Shown: positions 1 to 7,870, numbered from the stretch's first letter. The stretch is DNA of 64,000 bases from Paraburkholderia acidisoli (GCF_009789675.1 NZ_CP046914.1:1302001-1366000), one strand, 5' to 3'. Made by a program: numbers and translations. Notes: generated from the sequence alone by a model not told the origin.

Positions 1-671
1 CGCAGGTCGAAGCGCTCGTTTATGCGTCGATCTCTTCGGCGTTGCTCGAAGGCAAGCTCGCGCCGGGGCAGCAACTGGTCGAGCGCGAGCTGGCGGCGGC
101 GTTCGGCTGCACGCGCGGCGCGTTGCGCAAAGTGCTGGCGCGGCTTGGCTTCGAGGGCAAGCTCGTGCTCGAACCGAACCGCGGGGCGTTCGTGCCGTCG
201 CCTTCGGAAGCGGATATTCGCGCGGTGTATCGCGCGAGACAGGTGGCGGAAGCGGGCGTGATGGTGAGCCTGTGCGGCGTGCTCGGCGCTGCGAAGAAGC
301 GCGCGCTGGCGGCGCACGTGCGCAGCGAAAAGAAGGCGCTGCGCGAAGGCCGCGTGGACGACGCGGTGCGCCTCGCGGGCCAGTTCCATCTACTCTTGAC
401 GGGGCAGGCGGGCGGCGCGCCGCTCGTGGACGCGCTCGCGCAACTCGTGGCGAAAACGGAGCTTTACAAGGCGTTGTTCGATCCGTCGAAGGCGTCCATG
501 TGCGCGCCCGAGGAGCACGAGCAGATCATCGCGGCACTCGAAGCGGGCGATCTGACTACGGCGCTCGACACCATGCGCGCGCATCTCGCCGAACTCGAAG
601 AGCGGGTGGTGCAGCAGGCGCGTGCGCGCGCGGGACGCGATCTCAAGGCGGTGTTTGCGAGCGCCAAATAA
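1..671 (+). CDS. GntR/FadR-family transcriptional regulator, 5' truncated by window edge
   Basis: The open frame runs to the left edge, so the N-terminus is missing; the TTG at 42 is internal because in-frame codons upstream read VEALVYASISSALLEGK, typical of the start of a GntR winged-helix domain. The winged HTH follows (LAPGQQLVERELAAAFGC, then a recognition helix with TRGALRKVLARL). An all-helical FCD effector domain fills the C-terminal two thirds, with EEHEQIIAALEAGD and AHLAELEERV as characteristic motifs. Such proteins are cytoplasmic dimers that usually repress catabolic genes until a small carboxylate binds. The target is not visible because the upstream side lies outside the window. 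The family assignment is firm and the ligand unknown. Confidence 0.9.
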   Translation, partial: QVEALVYASISSALLEGKLAPGQQLVERELAAAFGCTRGALRKVLARLGFEGKLVLEPNRGAFVPSPSEADIRAVYRARQVAEAGVMVSLCGVLGAAKKRALAAHVRSEKKALREGRVDDAVRLAGQFHLLLTGQAGGAPLVDALAQLVAKTELYKALFDPSKASMCAPEEHEQIIAALEAGDLTTALDTMRAHLAELEERVVQQARARAGRDLKAVFASAK

Positions 672-719
672 GGGCTCGGTGGCGAGCGGGTGAACGATGT
701 CGAATCGACCGAAGGTCGA

Positions 720-938
720 TCAACGCGTGGTTTGCTCGACGCGCTTTTGCAGTTCCTTCGAGGCGGCGAGCGGAATGCGCGCGTCGTCCCACGTGGCCAG
801 CCATTCGACTTCTTTCGAGGCGAACACGTCGCCGTGATTGCGCAGCGCGTACTGCAGCGAATCGATGACGTGATTGCGGATGATTTCAGGCGTATGCGGA
901 TCGTCGAGGACGATACGAAACGCTTCGAGCGTGGCCAT
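720..938 (-). CDS. conserved small hypothetical protein (72 aa)
   Basis: This is a short acidic soluble protein (MATLEAFRIVLDDPHTPEII...) with no signal peptide, membrane segment or recognised domain. The ATG at 938 was chosen because GGAG lies six bases upstream; the frame extends to 1022 but has no better start. It converges with the GntR gene and stands alone. No function can be assigned from sequence. Codon use resembles its neighbours, which supports a real gene. Confidence 0.6.
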   Translation of the reverse strand: MATLEAFRIVLDDPHTPEIIRNHVIDSLQYALRNHGDVFASKEVEWLATWDDARIPLAASKELQKRVEQTTR

Positions 939-1075
939 GCGCGGCTCCGGCAAAGGTGTGACGATCGTGGTGTTATCGCACGACAAAATTACCCACGCAT
1001 CTGGCCAAAAATCGCGTGGCACCGGTGTGGTGTCAACGCGTCACGCGTGTCGTCATACGGCTGTCACGCGCCGTG

Positions 1076-1726
1076 TCATGAGGCTCGCGCGCGCCGGAAC
1101 AGCTCGTATTCGTCGGCGAAAGCCCGCGCCACGGCGGGCCGTTCGCGCACGCGCCGCGCGTAGTCCGCGAGCACTTCCCACTGCGAAAGGTCGACGCCCA
1201 CGAACGGCGCCCAGTTGAGCACGACCACGAGATACGCGTCGGCCACGCTGAAGGTGTCGAGCAGATGCAGGCGCGTGTCCAGATGGTGTTCCAGCAGATT
1301 GAAGCGGCGCGGCACTTTCGCGCGGGCGTACGCTTTCACGGCCTCGTCCGTCTCGCGTGCGAGCAGCGGCACGAACACGCCCTTGTGCAATTCCGTGCCG
1401 ATAAAGCCGAGCCATTGATGCAGCCGGGCGCGCTCGCGCGTACCCGCGGGCGGCGCGAGCCGCGCGGCGGGAAAGCGGTCGGCAACGTAGGGCAGCACGG
1501 CGGCGTTTTCGGTGAGCGTCCACCCGTCGTCTTCGCGCAGCACCGGCACCTGGCCCATGGCGTTGATGCCGAAGAAGTCGCTGCCCGCGGCGTTGCCCGT
1601 GACCACGGTTTTCTTCGACGTATCCACCTGAATGTAATTGATGGGCGTGTCGGCATCGGCATCGGCTTCGTAGAGCGCGATGCGTGTGGCGAGCGAGCAG
1701 GCGAGCGGCGCGAAGTAAAGATCCAT
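1076..1726 (-). CDS. glutathione S-transferase
   Basis: The 216-residue protein has the GST fold layout. An N-terminal thioredoxin-like domain begins MDLYFAPLACSLATRIALYEA and contains the glutathione-binding motif GQVPVLREDDG followed by LTENAAVL. An all-alpha C-terminal domain starts near residue 90. The protein would conjugate glutathione to electrophiles or reduce peroxides in the cytosol; the substrate is not predictable. The start at 1726 has a near-perfect Shine-Dalgarno (GGAGGA, five bases upstream). It is divergent from a TetR regulator across an 88-bp gap containing a 24-bp near-palindrome, so repression by that TetR protein is likely. Confidence 0.9.
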   Translation of the reverse strand: MDLYFAPLACSLATRIALYEADADADTPINYIQVDTSKKTVVTGNAAGSDFFGINAMGQVPVLREDDGWTLTENAAVLPYVADRFPAARLAPPAGTRERARLHQWLGFIGTELHKGVFVPLLARETDEAVKAYARAKVPRRFNLLEHHLDTRLHLLDTFSVADAYLVVVLNWAPFVGVDLSQWEVLADYARRVRERPAVARAFADEYELFRRARAS

Positions 1727-1770
1727 TGTCGTCCTCCGGAGGGTTGACGTATCGCCGGTTGGGGTTTTGT

Positions 1771-1794
1771 TTTTTGTACTATATTGAACAAAAA
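1771..1794. promoter_or_regulatory. candidate TetR operator between GST and tetR
   Basis: This 24-bp imperfect palindrome has outer arms TTTTTGT and ACAAAAA around a CTATATTG-like centre; 20 of 24 positions are symmetric. It lies in the short intergenic gap of the divergent GST/TetR pair and is strikingly AT-rich for this genome. Its size and position fit an operator for the adjacent TetR protein, possibly overlapping both promoters. Binding is inferred from context. Confidence 0.55.
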
Positions 1795-1814
1795 TCAGCT
1801 CAACCAATATTTCT

Positions 1815-2468
1815 ATGCAATCCAGTACAAAAAAGGATAGCCGCCCGCGCGGGCGCCCGCGTGCTTACGATCCGGCCGAAGCGCTCGCCCGCGCGCGCGA
1901 CACGTTCTGGCGCAACGGCTATGCGGGCACTTCGCTCGACGACCTGAGCGCCGCCACGGGCATGAACCGGCCGAGCCTGTACGGCGCGTTCGGCGACAAG
2001 CACGCGCTGTATCTGCAAGCGGTCGAACGTTACGTGGCCACGGGCCGCGCGGCGATGGAGCGCTCGCTCGACGGCGCCTTGCCGCTGCGCGACGCGCTCA
2101 TGCGGGTATTCGACGGCGCGCTCGCCTGGTATTTCCCGGCCAATGAAGCGCCGCGCGGCTGCTTTCTGGTCGGCACGGCGGCGGTGGAAGCCGTCAACGA
2201 TCCCGCCGTGCGCGAACAGCTGGCCGCCGGTTTGCGCAGTTTCGACAAGGCATTCGAGCGGCGCTTGCGCCTGGCCGTCGAGCAGGGCGAATTGCCCGCC
2301 GATGCCAGCGTGCCCGTGCTCGCGCGGCTTGCGTCGGCGCTGTTGCAGAGCACGGCGTTGCGCGCGCGCGCCGGCGACGCCCGCGCGACGCTGCGGGCCA
2401 CGGCCGCAGCCGGCGTCGCGCTCATTTGCGGCGCCGCGCCGCCCGTGCGCCGCTCGCGCGCGAAGTAA
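1815..2468 (+). CDS. TetR/AcrR-family transcriptional regulator
   Basis: The 217-residue repressor-type regulator has a basic N-terminus (RPRGRPRAYDP), then the TetR HTH: ALARARDTFWRNGYAGTSLD followed by DLSAATGMNRPSLYGAFGDK, residues about 20-62. The variable C-terminal helical domain (FLVGTAAVEAVNDPAVREQL) would bind a ligand and dimerise. It is transcribed divergently from the GST gene, and a palindrome in the shared promoter probably serves both. A plausible role is derepressing the GST when an electrophilic or aromatic compound is present; the inducer is unknown. Confidence 0.9.
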   Translation: MQSSTKKDSRPRGRPRAYDPAEALARARDTFWRNGYAGTSLDDLSAATGMNRPSLYGAFGDKHALYLQAVERYVATGRAAMERSLDGALPLRDALMRVFDGALAWYFPANEAPRGCFLVGTAAVEAVNDPAVREQLAAGLRSFDKAFERRLRLAVEQGELPADASVPVLARLASALLQSTALRARAGDARATLRATAAAGVALICGAAPPVRRSRAK

Positions 2469-2545
2469 GCGAGTCCACGCGCCCCCGATCCGTTGCTACA
2501 CTAACGAGTCGCGCAAAACGTTTGCGCACTTGCTGGGAGAACGCG

Positions 2546-2740
2546 ATGGTGCGCTACAGGCACTACAAGGGCGGTATTTACGAGCTGGTCTGCGAGGCAA
2601 CGCTCGAATCGGATCCGACTGTCACGATGATCGTTTATCGTTCCGCGAACGGCACGATCTGGACGCGGCCCGCCTCGGTCTTCTTCGAACTCGTCGAATT
2701 CGAAGGCGCGCTCGTGCCGCGATTCGCGCCCGTCAACTGA
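2546..2740 (+). CDS. DUF1653 family protein
   Basis: This 64-residue protein shows the DUF1653 pattern: VRYRHYKGGIYELVCEA near the start, then a strand carrying TMIVYRSANGTIWTRPASVFFE. Family members are small beta-rich cytoplasmic proteins of unknown function. The ATG at 2546 has GGGAGA six bases upstream, whereas longer in-frame extensions lack a Shine-Dalgarno and run into the TetR gene. It is followed 31 bp later by a small membrane protein gene, with which it may be co-transcribed. Confidence 0.8.
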   Translation: MVRYRHYKGGIYELVCEATLESDPTVTMIVYRSANGTIWTRPASVFFELVEFEGALVPRFAPVN

Positions 2741-2771
2741 TCCACTTTCCACTTGCGAGGTCACGCCCACG

Positions 2772-2966
2772 ATGCGTCTGCTGATTGCGCTCATCCTTCC
2801 CTGGCTCCTGTTCTTCACCATCGGGCGCCCCATCGCGGGCATCATCTGCCTGATTCTGCAAATCACGCTGATCGGCTGGATTCCGGCCGCGATCTGGGCG
2901 GTGTATTCGTTGAGCCAATACAAAACGGATCAGAAAATCACCGAGGCGATGGGCCGTCGCGGCTGA
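2772..2966 (+). CDS. small YqaE/Pmp3-like membrane protein
   Basis: The 64-residue protein has two hydrophobic segments: residues 1-15 (LLIALILPWLLFF) and 22-45 (AGIICLILQITLIGWIPAAIWAVYSL). A conserved GRPIAG turn joins them and a short polar tail ends in QYKTDQKITEAMGRRG. The pattern GWIPAAIWAVYSL matches the second helix of Pmp3/YqaE proteins, small inner-membrane proteolipids linked to membrane potential and salt stress. The function here is inferred from family resemblance. Confidence 0.7.
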   Translation: MRLLIALILPWLLFFTIGRPIAGIICLILQITLIGWIPAAIWAVYSLSQYKTDQKITEAMGRRG

Positions 2967-3062
2967 ATGGCGCTCGCGCCTCGCGCGGCGTTGGCGCGTT
3001 CCTGGCGCAATGCGCGGCGCGATCGACATCGACACGACACCCCCATCGGCGATCTGTGTGTT

Positions 3063-3087
3063 GCGCGGTTACAGACGTAACCCGCGC
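3063..3087. promoter_or_regulatory. inverted repeat upstream of the Gly/His-rich lipoprotein gene
   Basis: The arms GCGCGGTTAC (3063-3072) and GTAACCCGCGC (3077-3087) are separated by four bases, with one bulged C. The element lies 65-89 bp before the lipoprotein ATG. It could be a protein operator or the first hairpin of a structured 5' UTR, since a second hairpin follows at 3116-3145. Sequence alone does not separate these options. Confidence 0.4.
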
Positions 3088-3115
3088 TCACAATTCGGCA
3101 AGAACTTAACGCGGC

Positions 3116-3145
3116 TTCCCTTTTCTTACGAATAAGAAAGGGGAG
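3116..3145 (+). promoter_or_regulatory. Shine-Dalgarno-sequestering hairpin (candidate RNA thermometer or translational switch)
   Basis: CCCTTTTCTTA (3118-3128) can pair with TAAGAAAGGGG (3133-3143) across a CGAA tetraloop, giving 11 pairs including one U-G wobble. U3117-A3144 and U3116-G3145 extend the stem. The 3' arm contains the Shine-Dalgarno GGGGAG, so the ribosome-binding site of the gene starting at 3152 is wholly inside the stem. Four consecutive U residues oppose the purine run at the edge of the Shine-Dalgarno, as in fourU thermometers. Function is inferred. Confidence 0.45.
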
Positions 3146-3151
3146 TTCGCT

Positions 3152-3502
3152 ATGTTCAAATCGATTCTTGCGGCGAGCGCGTTGGCGCTCCTTGCCGGGT
3201 GTGCCGTGGCCCCCGGCTACGGTTATGGCTACGACCAGGCGTACGCGCCCGGCTACTACGATGGCGGTTATGCGCCGGGCTACGCGGCGCCGGCTTATGG
3301 CGGCGTGGCGATCGGCGTGTATGGCGGTGGCGGCGGTGGCTGGCACGACCACGATCATCACGACTGGCACGGCGGCGGCGGTTGGCACGGCGACCACGGC
3401 GGCGGCTGGCATGGCGGTGGTGGCGGCCCGTGGGGGCCGGGTGGCCATGGCGGCGGTGGCGGTCATGGCGGTGGCCACGGCGGCGGCGGTCACGGCCATT
3501 GA
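3152..3502 (+). CDS. glycine/histidine/tryptophan-rich lipoprotein
   Basis: The 116-residue protein starts with a type II signal peptide (MFKSILAASALALLAGC); the lipobox LAGC places the acylated cysteine at about residue 17. The mature part is low-complexity: a Tyr/Gly/Pro/Ala segment (about 20-60), then His- and Trp-containing Gly repeats (WHDHDHHDWHGGGGWHGD), ending in GGGHGHGG-type repeats. Such sequences are probably disordered and could bind metal ions through the many histidines. It stands alone between two terminators. The hairpin covering its ribosome-binding site suggests translational control. No enzymatic function is implied. Confidence 0.8.
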   Translation: MFKSILAASALALLAGCAVAPGYGYGYDQAYAPGYYDGGYAPGYAAPAYGGVAIGVYGGGGGGWHDHDHHDWHGGGGWHGDHGGGWHGGGGGPWGPGGHGGGGGHGGGHGGGGHGH

Positions 3503-3596
3503 GCGATGTCGATGAACGCGGCGCGGCGTTTTAGGTGCGCCGCCCGACCTCGCACGGCGCAAGTCCCCCACATCGACCCAAGAATTCACAAGCCTC

Positions 3597-3645
3597 AAAA
3601 GCATCAGGCCCGCCTCTCTTTCGAGGGCGGGCCTGATGCTTTTTA
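3597..3645. terminator. bidirectional intrinsic terminator
   Basis: AAAAGCATCAGGCCCGCC and GGCGGGCCTGATGCTTTTT form a long perfect stem around an 11-base loop, with A and T runs on the two sides. It lies between the convergent lipoprotein (ends 3502) and DUF4148 (ends 3680) genes and can stop transcription from both. Confidence 0.9.
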
Positions 3646-3679
3646 GCGACCGGCGCCAGGTTCAGCGCCAGTTCACGAC

Positions 3680-3943
3680 TTACTGTCCCGACTGCGACGT
3701 GCCGCTCGTCGAGGGGCCGTAGGCCGAATTCGCCTTCTCGGCCTGGACGCGGGCTTCGGCAGCCTGGATGTTGTCCGGATAGTGCATCCAGTCGCTCGGG
3801 TCGTAGCCGGCAGCGCGCAGTTGCGCGAGTTCGGCGCGAACCTGGGCGCGCGTCACGGGCTGCTGGGTTTGGGCTTGTGCAAACGACACGGCGGGCACGG
3901 CGACGAGGGCCGCGATGGCAACTGCCTTGATGAGCGACTTCAT
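3680..3943 (-). CDS. DUF4148 secreted protein
   Basis: The 87-residue protein has a Sec signal peptide (MKSLIKAVAIAALVAVPAVSFAQA, cleavage near residue 23). The DUF4148 core follows: VTRAQVRAELAQLRAAGYDPSDWMHYPDNIQAAEARV, residues about 30-66. The family is characteristic of Burkholderiaceae; its periplasmic function is unknown. A good Shine-Dalgarno (CGGAGG) precedes the ATG. Its leader and first codons closely match those of the divergent paralogue at 4345, which points to local duplication. A third member lies at 10381. Confidence 0.9.
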   Translation of the reverse strand: MKSLIKAVAIAALVAVPAVSFAQAQTQQPVTRAQVRAELAQLRAAGYDPSDWMHYPDNIQAAEARVQAEKANSAYGPSTSGTSQSGQ

Positions 3944-4344
3944 GATGACAACCTCCGATATTTTGTTGATTGGTCCGACGTCGTAGCGTCGTCCATGTCG
4001 CTAATGTAGGCTTCCCTTGACCTAGGGTAAATACTTAGAAAGCAAATTCAGTGTTTCTCTGGCAGCAACAATCGACAAAACTCGATTTTTGGCGTTGCAG
4101 CGCACGATACCAATCAAGTGCGTCTATCCTCTGCCTTCGGGCCCTCATTAGCGGAATATCCCGCAAGGCATTGTTGCGAATTCGGTAATTACAATTCGTC
4201 CGAAACAGCCTGTATCCGCTTTGACGACTTGCCTAGAATCGCCTCACAGCTTGACTCCCGCCACGTGGCCGGGAGGCAGGCCGGGCAGTCAAGGCTGCGC
4301 ACCGTCGTTGCGCATCGAAGTCGAATAAATCGGAGGTTTTCATC
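3944..4344. other. intergenic region between divergent DUF4148 paralogues
   Basis: This 401-bp stretch has no convincing gene and is more AT-rich than its surroundings. It must hold both divergent promoters. The two ends are near-identical inverted copies: each has ATCGGAGGTT, then TCATC, then ATGAAGTCG. At 4013-4028 CCCTTGACCTAGGG contains inverted CCCT/AGGG arms on the side of the left gene. I did not find confident -35/-10 pairs. Confidence 0.5.
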
Positions 4345-4632
4345 ATGAAGTCGATCATCAAAGCTGCTGCTCTTACCGTTGCCTTCGCTGCGCCGCTGGC
4401 CGCTTTCGCTCAAGCCGACCAGGGTCTGACGCGCGATCAGGTGCGCGCGCAACTCGTCGAATTCCAGCAAACGAGCCACAACCAGGCGGCCGGTGCGCAA
4501 GACAGCGCGCCCGTGGTCACGCGCAACGACGGCTCGTTCGGCGGCGTGAGCAACTCGTCGGCGTCGGGTGGCCGTTACGTGTCGGAAGCGGCGCGCACGG
4601 GTCCGCAGTCGGTGTACTTCGGCGGCCAGTAA
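4345..4632 (+). CDS. DUF4148-type secreted protein, divergent paralogue
   Basis: The 95-residue protein has a Sec signal peptide (MKSIIKAAALTVAFAAPLAAFAQA), then the DUF4148 signature GLTRDQVRAQLVEFQQ. The usual GYDPxDWxxYP element is absent; a Ser/Gly-rich tail replaces it (SFGGVSNSSASGGRYVSE), ending SVYFGGQ. It is therefore a diverged or shortened member. The leader and first codons match the neighbour at 3943. A strong terminator lies at 4671-4705. Function unknown. Confidence 0.85.
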   Translation: MKSIIKAAALTVAFAAPLAAFAQADQGLTRDQVRAQLVEFQQTSHNQAAGAQDSAPVVTRNDGSFGGVSNSSASGGRYVSEAARTGPQSVYFGGQ

Positions 4633-4670
4633 GCCGCTGTCGTCGCTAGACGGCACCCTCATGCAACAAC

Positions 4671-4705
4671 AAAACGGCCCGCGATGCGATATCGCGGGCC
4701 GTTTT
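4671..4705. terminator. bidirectional intrinsic terminator
   Basis: AAAACGGCCCGCGAT and ATCGCGGGCCGTTTT form a perfect 15-bp stem around a five-base loop. It lies between the DUF4148 gene ending at 4632 and the oppositely oriented ferredoxin gene ending at 4732. Confidence 0.9.
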
Positions 4706-4731
4706 GCATGCAGGCAAGGCTTAGCCGGGCG

Positions 4732-5052
4732 TTAGATCAGTTCGGCTTCGGGCACATCGAGCACGAGATCGGTGAGTGCGACGGCCACGCAGGTCAGCAC
4801 GTAGCCTTCCGCCTTTTCCTCGCGGCTCAGTCCGGGCCATTCGATCGTGAAGCGAATCTCGCCGCTCAGCACGCGGCATTGGCAGGTGCGGCAGGTGCCG
4901 TTGCGGCACGAGCGCGGCAGCCGGATGCCCGCGAACGCCGCCGCTTCGAGCAGCGTGAGCTCGGGTGGCGCGTCGAAGGTGCGGCCGAGCGGTTCCACGC
5001 GCACGAGCGGCACGGGAGATCCGGTTTCCGGTGAAGACGAGGCGGGGGCCAT
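4732..5052 (-). CDS. plant-type [2Fe-2S] ferredoxin
   Basis: The 106-residue ferredoxin domain carries the cluster-binding pattern SCRNGTCRTCQC (Cys-x4-Cys-x2-Cys, about residues 49-57) and a fourth cysteine in YVLTC near residue 86, as in plant-type ferredoxins. The strand LTLLEAAAFAGIRLP precedes the loop. It would carry single electrons for an oxygenase or reductase, but no partner enzyme is adjacent. The ATG at 5052 is preferred over an upstream TTG at 5067; neither has a clear Shine-Dalgarno. An AcoR-like activator gene lies 97 bp upstream on the same strand. Confidence 0.85.
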   Translation of the reverse strand: MAPASSSPETGSPVPLVRVEPLGRTFDAPPELTLLEAAAFAGIRLPRSCRNGTCRTCQCRVLSGEIRFTIEWPGLSREEKAEGYVLTCVAVALTDLVLDVPEAELI

Positions 5053-5149
5053 GAGCGGGCGCGGCAAAAAAAGCGAAGCGCCCAGTTTACCTTGCGTCGC
5101 ACGGGTAATTCACGCGGCAGGCCCCGACGCACGGTGATGCACGCCGACC

Positions 5150-7108
5150 TCAGCGCCGTTGCCGCATGTGCCGATACACCGTGTTGCGCGCGAGGCCGAG
5201 TTCGCGCGCCGCCGCCGAGACGTTGCCGTCGTGCCGCGCGAGCGTTTCCTCGATGAGACGCGATTGCCAGACGTCGAGACGCGTGGGCGTTTCGGTTCGA
5301 GCGGCGTCCGCCGTGGCGGACTCCGCGAGCGCGGGCAGCGCGTTGGCATTGGCCATATCGCAGTCGTGGAGGAAGTCCTCGGGCAGATGCGTCATGTCGA
5401 TCACGCGCTCGCCTTCAGCCATGATCGCCGCCGTGCGCAGCACGCTCGACAATTGCCGCAGATTGCCCGGCCAGCGGCAGCGCGCGAAACATGCATGCAC
5501 GGCGGGCGCGAGTTGCGCGGGCGCACCCGGCACGTCCCGGCGCACGAGCGCGAGCACGCGTTCGACCAGCGCGTCGAGATCGGTGCGTTCGGCGAGCGGC
5601 GGCAAGGTCACCACCAGCCCGTTGATGCGGTAATAGAGGTCTTCGCGGAATGTGCCTTCGGCGATCATCGCGCGCAAATCGCGATGCGTCGCGCACACGA
5701 TGCGCACATCCACGGGCATCGCGCGCGTACCGCCGAGCGGCACCACGGCGCGATCCTGCAGCACGCGCATGAGGCGCACTTGCTGCGCGAGCGGCATGTC
5801 GCCGATCTCGTCGAGAAATAGCGTGCCGCCTTCGGCCTGCGCGATCTTGCCCGCACTGCCGCGCCGCTTCGCGCCCGTGAAGGCGCCGTCCTCGTAGCCG
5901 AACAACTCCGCTTCGATCAGCGTGTCGGGCAAGGCGGCGCAGTTGAGCGCGATGAACGGCGCGTCGCGGCGCGGCGAATCCCGGTGCAGGGCGCGCGCGA
6001 GCCATTCCTTGCCGGTGCCCGTGCGGCCGAGCACGAGCACGGGAATGTCGCGGCCGCGCACGCGCGCGACGCGCTCGAGCACGGCGGCGAGGCGCGCGTC
6101 GCCGGTATCGAGATCGGCGAGCGTCGGTAGCGGGAGCGCGGCGCTGCGTGCGGGTTTATCGGCAAGTGTGGACGGCAGCGCGGCTAGCGCCGATACCGCC
6201 GATACCCCCGACGAGCGCGAACGCGCCAGCATGGCCGCCGTGGGCGTGGCGCGCGCAATCACGCGCACGCCGCTCGGCAAGGTGAGCGTGAGCGGTTCGC
6301 CGGGCGCGCGCACGGCCTGCTGCATGAACGCCGCGAACGGCTGGCCGAACAGCGCGGCGAACTCGCGCTGCTGCAAGTCGGCGAGCGGCGCGCCGAACTG
6401 GAACAGCGCGCTGCGGTTCGCGCAGAGCAGGGTGCCATCGGCGCAAAAAGCGGCCAATCCTTCGTACAACGTACCGATGAATTCCGGGCGCGCATGGAAT
6501 TGCAGGCGTACCGCGTTGGCGAATTCGATGTTGAACAGATGGTTCTCGATCATTTGCGCCGACATGCGCACGAGCGCGAGCGTGTGCTTGTGAACGCCCA
6601 GCGATTCGCCGCTCACGTCGAGTGCGCCGAGCGTGCGGCCGTACGGGTCGGCGATGGGCGCGCACGAGCACGTGAGACTGTGATTGGCGCGCAGAAAGTG
6701 CTCGCCGGCATGCACCGTGGTTGGCGTGCCCGCCGCGAGCGCCGTGCCGATCGCATTGGTGCCGCGATGTTGTTCCGACCACGACACGCCGGGCCGCAGC
6801 GCGACGCGGCGCGCTTTCTCGTCGAAGTCGCTGTCGCCGAGACTGTGCAGGATCACGCCGTTGCGGTCGGTGAGCAGCACCATGCTTTGCGTATCGACGA
6901 TCTGCGCGTGCAGCGCGTCCATCACGGGGCGCGCCTGGTGATAGAGCGTGCGGTTGGTGTCGATGAGTTCGCGCAGGTCCACGGCCGCGAGCGCGTCGAA
7001 TTCGGGCGCTTCGCCGGTGCGCAGCCCGAGCGCGCGCGAACGCGCGTGCGCTTGCGCGATCGCGTCCGCGCGGGCCGCGTCGGGCGGCGTGACGGGGCGT
7101 CGGGTCAC
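5150..7108 (-). CDS. sigma-54-dependent Fis-family activator, AcoR-like
   Basis: The 652-residue enhancer-binding protein has a GAF-type sensor (about 65-185; [29 protein letters not shown]), then a PAS-like segment (about 205-285). The AAA+ domain has Walker A GRTGTGKE (361-368), the sigma-54 contact loop GAFTGA (408-413) and Walker [10 protein letters not shown] (429-437). A C-terminal Fis HTH contains [21 protein letters not shown]. It activates RNA polymerase-sigma-54 promoters in response to a ligand bound by the GAF domain. I chose the GTG at 7108 because GGAG lies six bases upstream; ATGs at 7189 and 7300 lack a Shine-Dalgarno and the longer one would translate a tandem repeat. The target operon is not obvious. 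Confidence 0.9.
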   Translation of the reverse strand: MTRRPVTPPDAARADAIAQAHARSRALGLRTGEAPEFDALAAVDLRELIDTNRTLYHQARPVMDALHAQIVDTQSMVLLTDRNGVILHSLGDSDFDEKARRVALRPGVSWSEQHRGTNAIGTALAAGTPTTVHAGEHFLRANHSLTCSCAPIADPYGRTLGALDVSGESLGVHKHTLALVRMSAQMIENHLFNIEFANAVRLQFHARPEFIGTLYEGLAAFCADGTLLCANRSALFQFGAPLADLQQREFAALFGQPFAAFMQQAVRAPGEPLTLTLPSGVRVIARATPTAAMLARSRSSGVSAVSALAALPSTLADKPARSAALPLPTLADLDTGDARLAAVLERVARVRGRDIPVLVLGRTGTGKEWLARALHRDSPRRDAPFIALNCAALPDTLIEAELFGYEDGAFTGAKRRGSAGKIAQAEGGTLFLDEIGDMPLAQQVRLMRVLQDRAVVPLGGTRAMPVDVRIVCATHRDLRAMIAEGTFREDLYYRINGLVVTLPPLAERTDLDALVERVLALVRRDVPGAPAQLAPAVHACFARCRWPGNLRQLSSVLRTAAIMAEGERVIDMTHLPEDFLHDCDMANANALPALAESATADAARTETPTRLDVWQSRLIEETLARHDGNVSAAARELGLARNTVYRHMRQRR

Positions 7109-7218
7109 TCGTGTCTCCAGTCCATGATGAAGCCGCTGCGGCGCAACATTCGGCCCGAAGGGGCGATGTGCGCGCGCGCATTCCTGCATCGTACCGAATC
7201 GGGCGCGCGTGACTATTC

Positions 7219-7273
7219 GGGTTGAAGCCGGGTCGAAGCCGGGTTGAAGCCGAGCCAAAGCCGAGCCAAAGCT
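7219..7273. repeat. five tandem 11-bp repeats upstream of the sigma-54 activator
   Basis: Units are GGGTTGAAGCC, GGGTCGAAGCC, GGGTTGAAGCC, GAGCCAAAGCC and GAGCCAAAGCT, back to back. They lie about 110-165 bp upstream of the preferred GTG start. The 7109-7582 interval otherwise holds the divergent promoters of the activator and the DUF1488 gene, with no further gene. The repeats could be a binding array or slippage-generated sequence. Confidence 0.85.
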
Positions 7274-7582
7274 CGCTTCAATCGTCGCTGAGACCGCCAT
7301 GCCGTGATGGCAAAGCCCGCGCGGGTTCCGTTCGCTGCCGCACGAATGCGATAAAAAATAAGGGCGGGGTTCCTACGCCCCCGTGATTTCACGGGTGTGA
7401 CAAAGACGGGCTTGCGGGTCGCGTGAACTCGTCTAAAGTGAATCCAATCAGCTGTCGCAAACGTATGACGTTGCGCATTGGCCGATGTCGATCCGCACGA
7501 CTCGCACTGCTCGTCCTGCACGAAGTTGGGGCACGCGAACGCGATAACGCGGCCCGTTCACCTTCCACCTGAGGCTACTCCT

Positions 7583-7870
7583 ATGCAGATCCTGTTTCCG
7601 AATGAGGCGCCCGCATACCTGGGCGGCGCACTGACCTTGGCGTTCCCGGCCATGATCGATGGAGAAAGGGTGGAATGTACGATCACGGCAGCCGCGCTGG
7701 AGGATCACTTCGGCGCGGAATCCACGCGCGCCGAGGACATGCTGACCGCCTTCGATCATCATCGCGATCGTATCGAAGCCTGCGCGCGCCGGCTGCTCTC
7801 GGACACGCGTGCGCAGTGTCTCGTGCTGCGCAGCGGTTACGTGCGTTTCGTGCAGGCTCACGCCGCCTGA
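7583..7870 (+). CDS. DUF1488 family protein
   Basis: The 95-residue protein begins MQILFPNEAPAYLGGALTLAFPAMIDGERVECTITAAALEDHFG, the typical DUF1488 opening, and continues with a helical part containing HHRDRIEACARRLL. It ends in a strand with CLVLRSGYVRF. Members are small cytoplasmic proteins of unknown role, common in beta-proteobacteria. ATG 7583 has GAGG at suitable spacing; an upstream in-frame ATG at 7478 would add an uncharacteristic Cys/His-rich leader. A hairpin at 7961-7981 follows. Confidence 0.8.
   Translation: MQILFPNEAPAYLGGALTLAFPAMIDGERVECTITAAALEDHFGAESTRAEDMLTAFDHHRDRIEACARRLLSDTRAQCLVLRSGYVRFVQAHAA

Noticed and set aside
7109-7300. N-terminal extension of the sigma-54 activator to ATG 7300 (716 aa)
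   Set aside because: The extension translates the 11-bp repeat array, lacks a ribosome-binding site at either upstream ATG, and a GTG with GGAG at ideal spacing exists at 7108.
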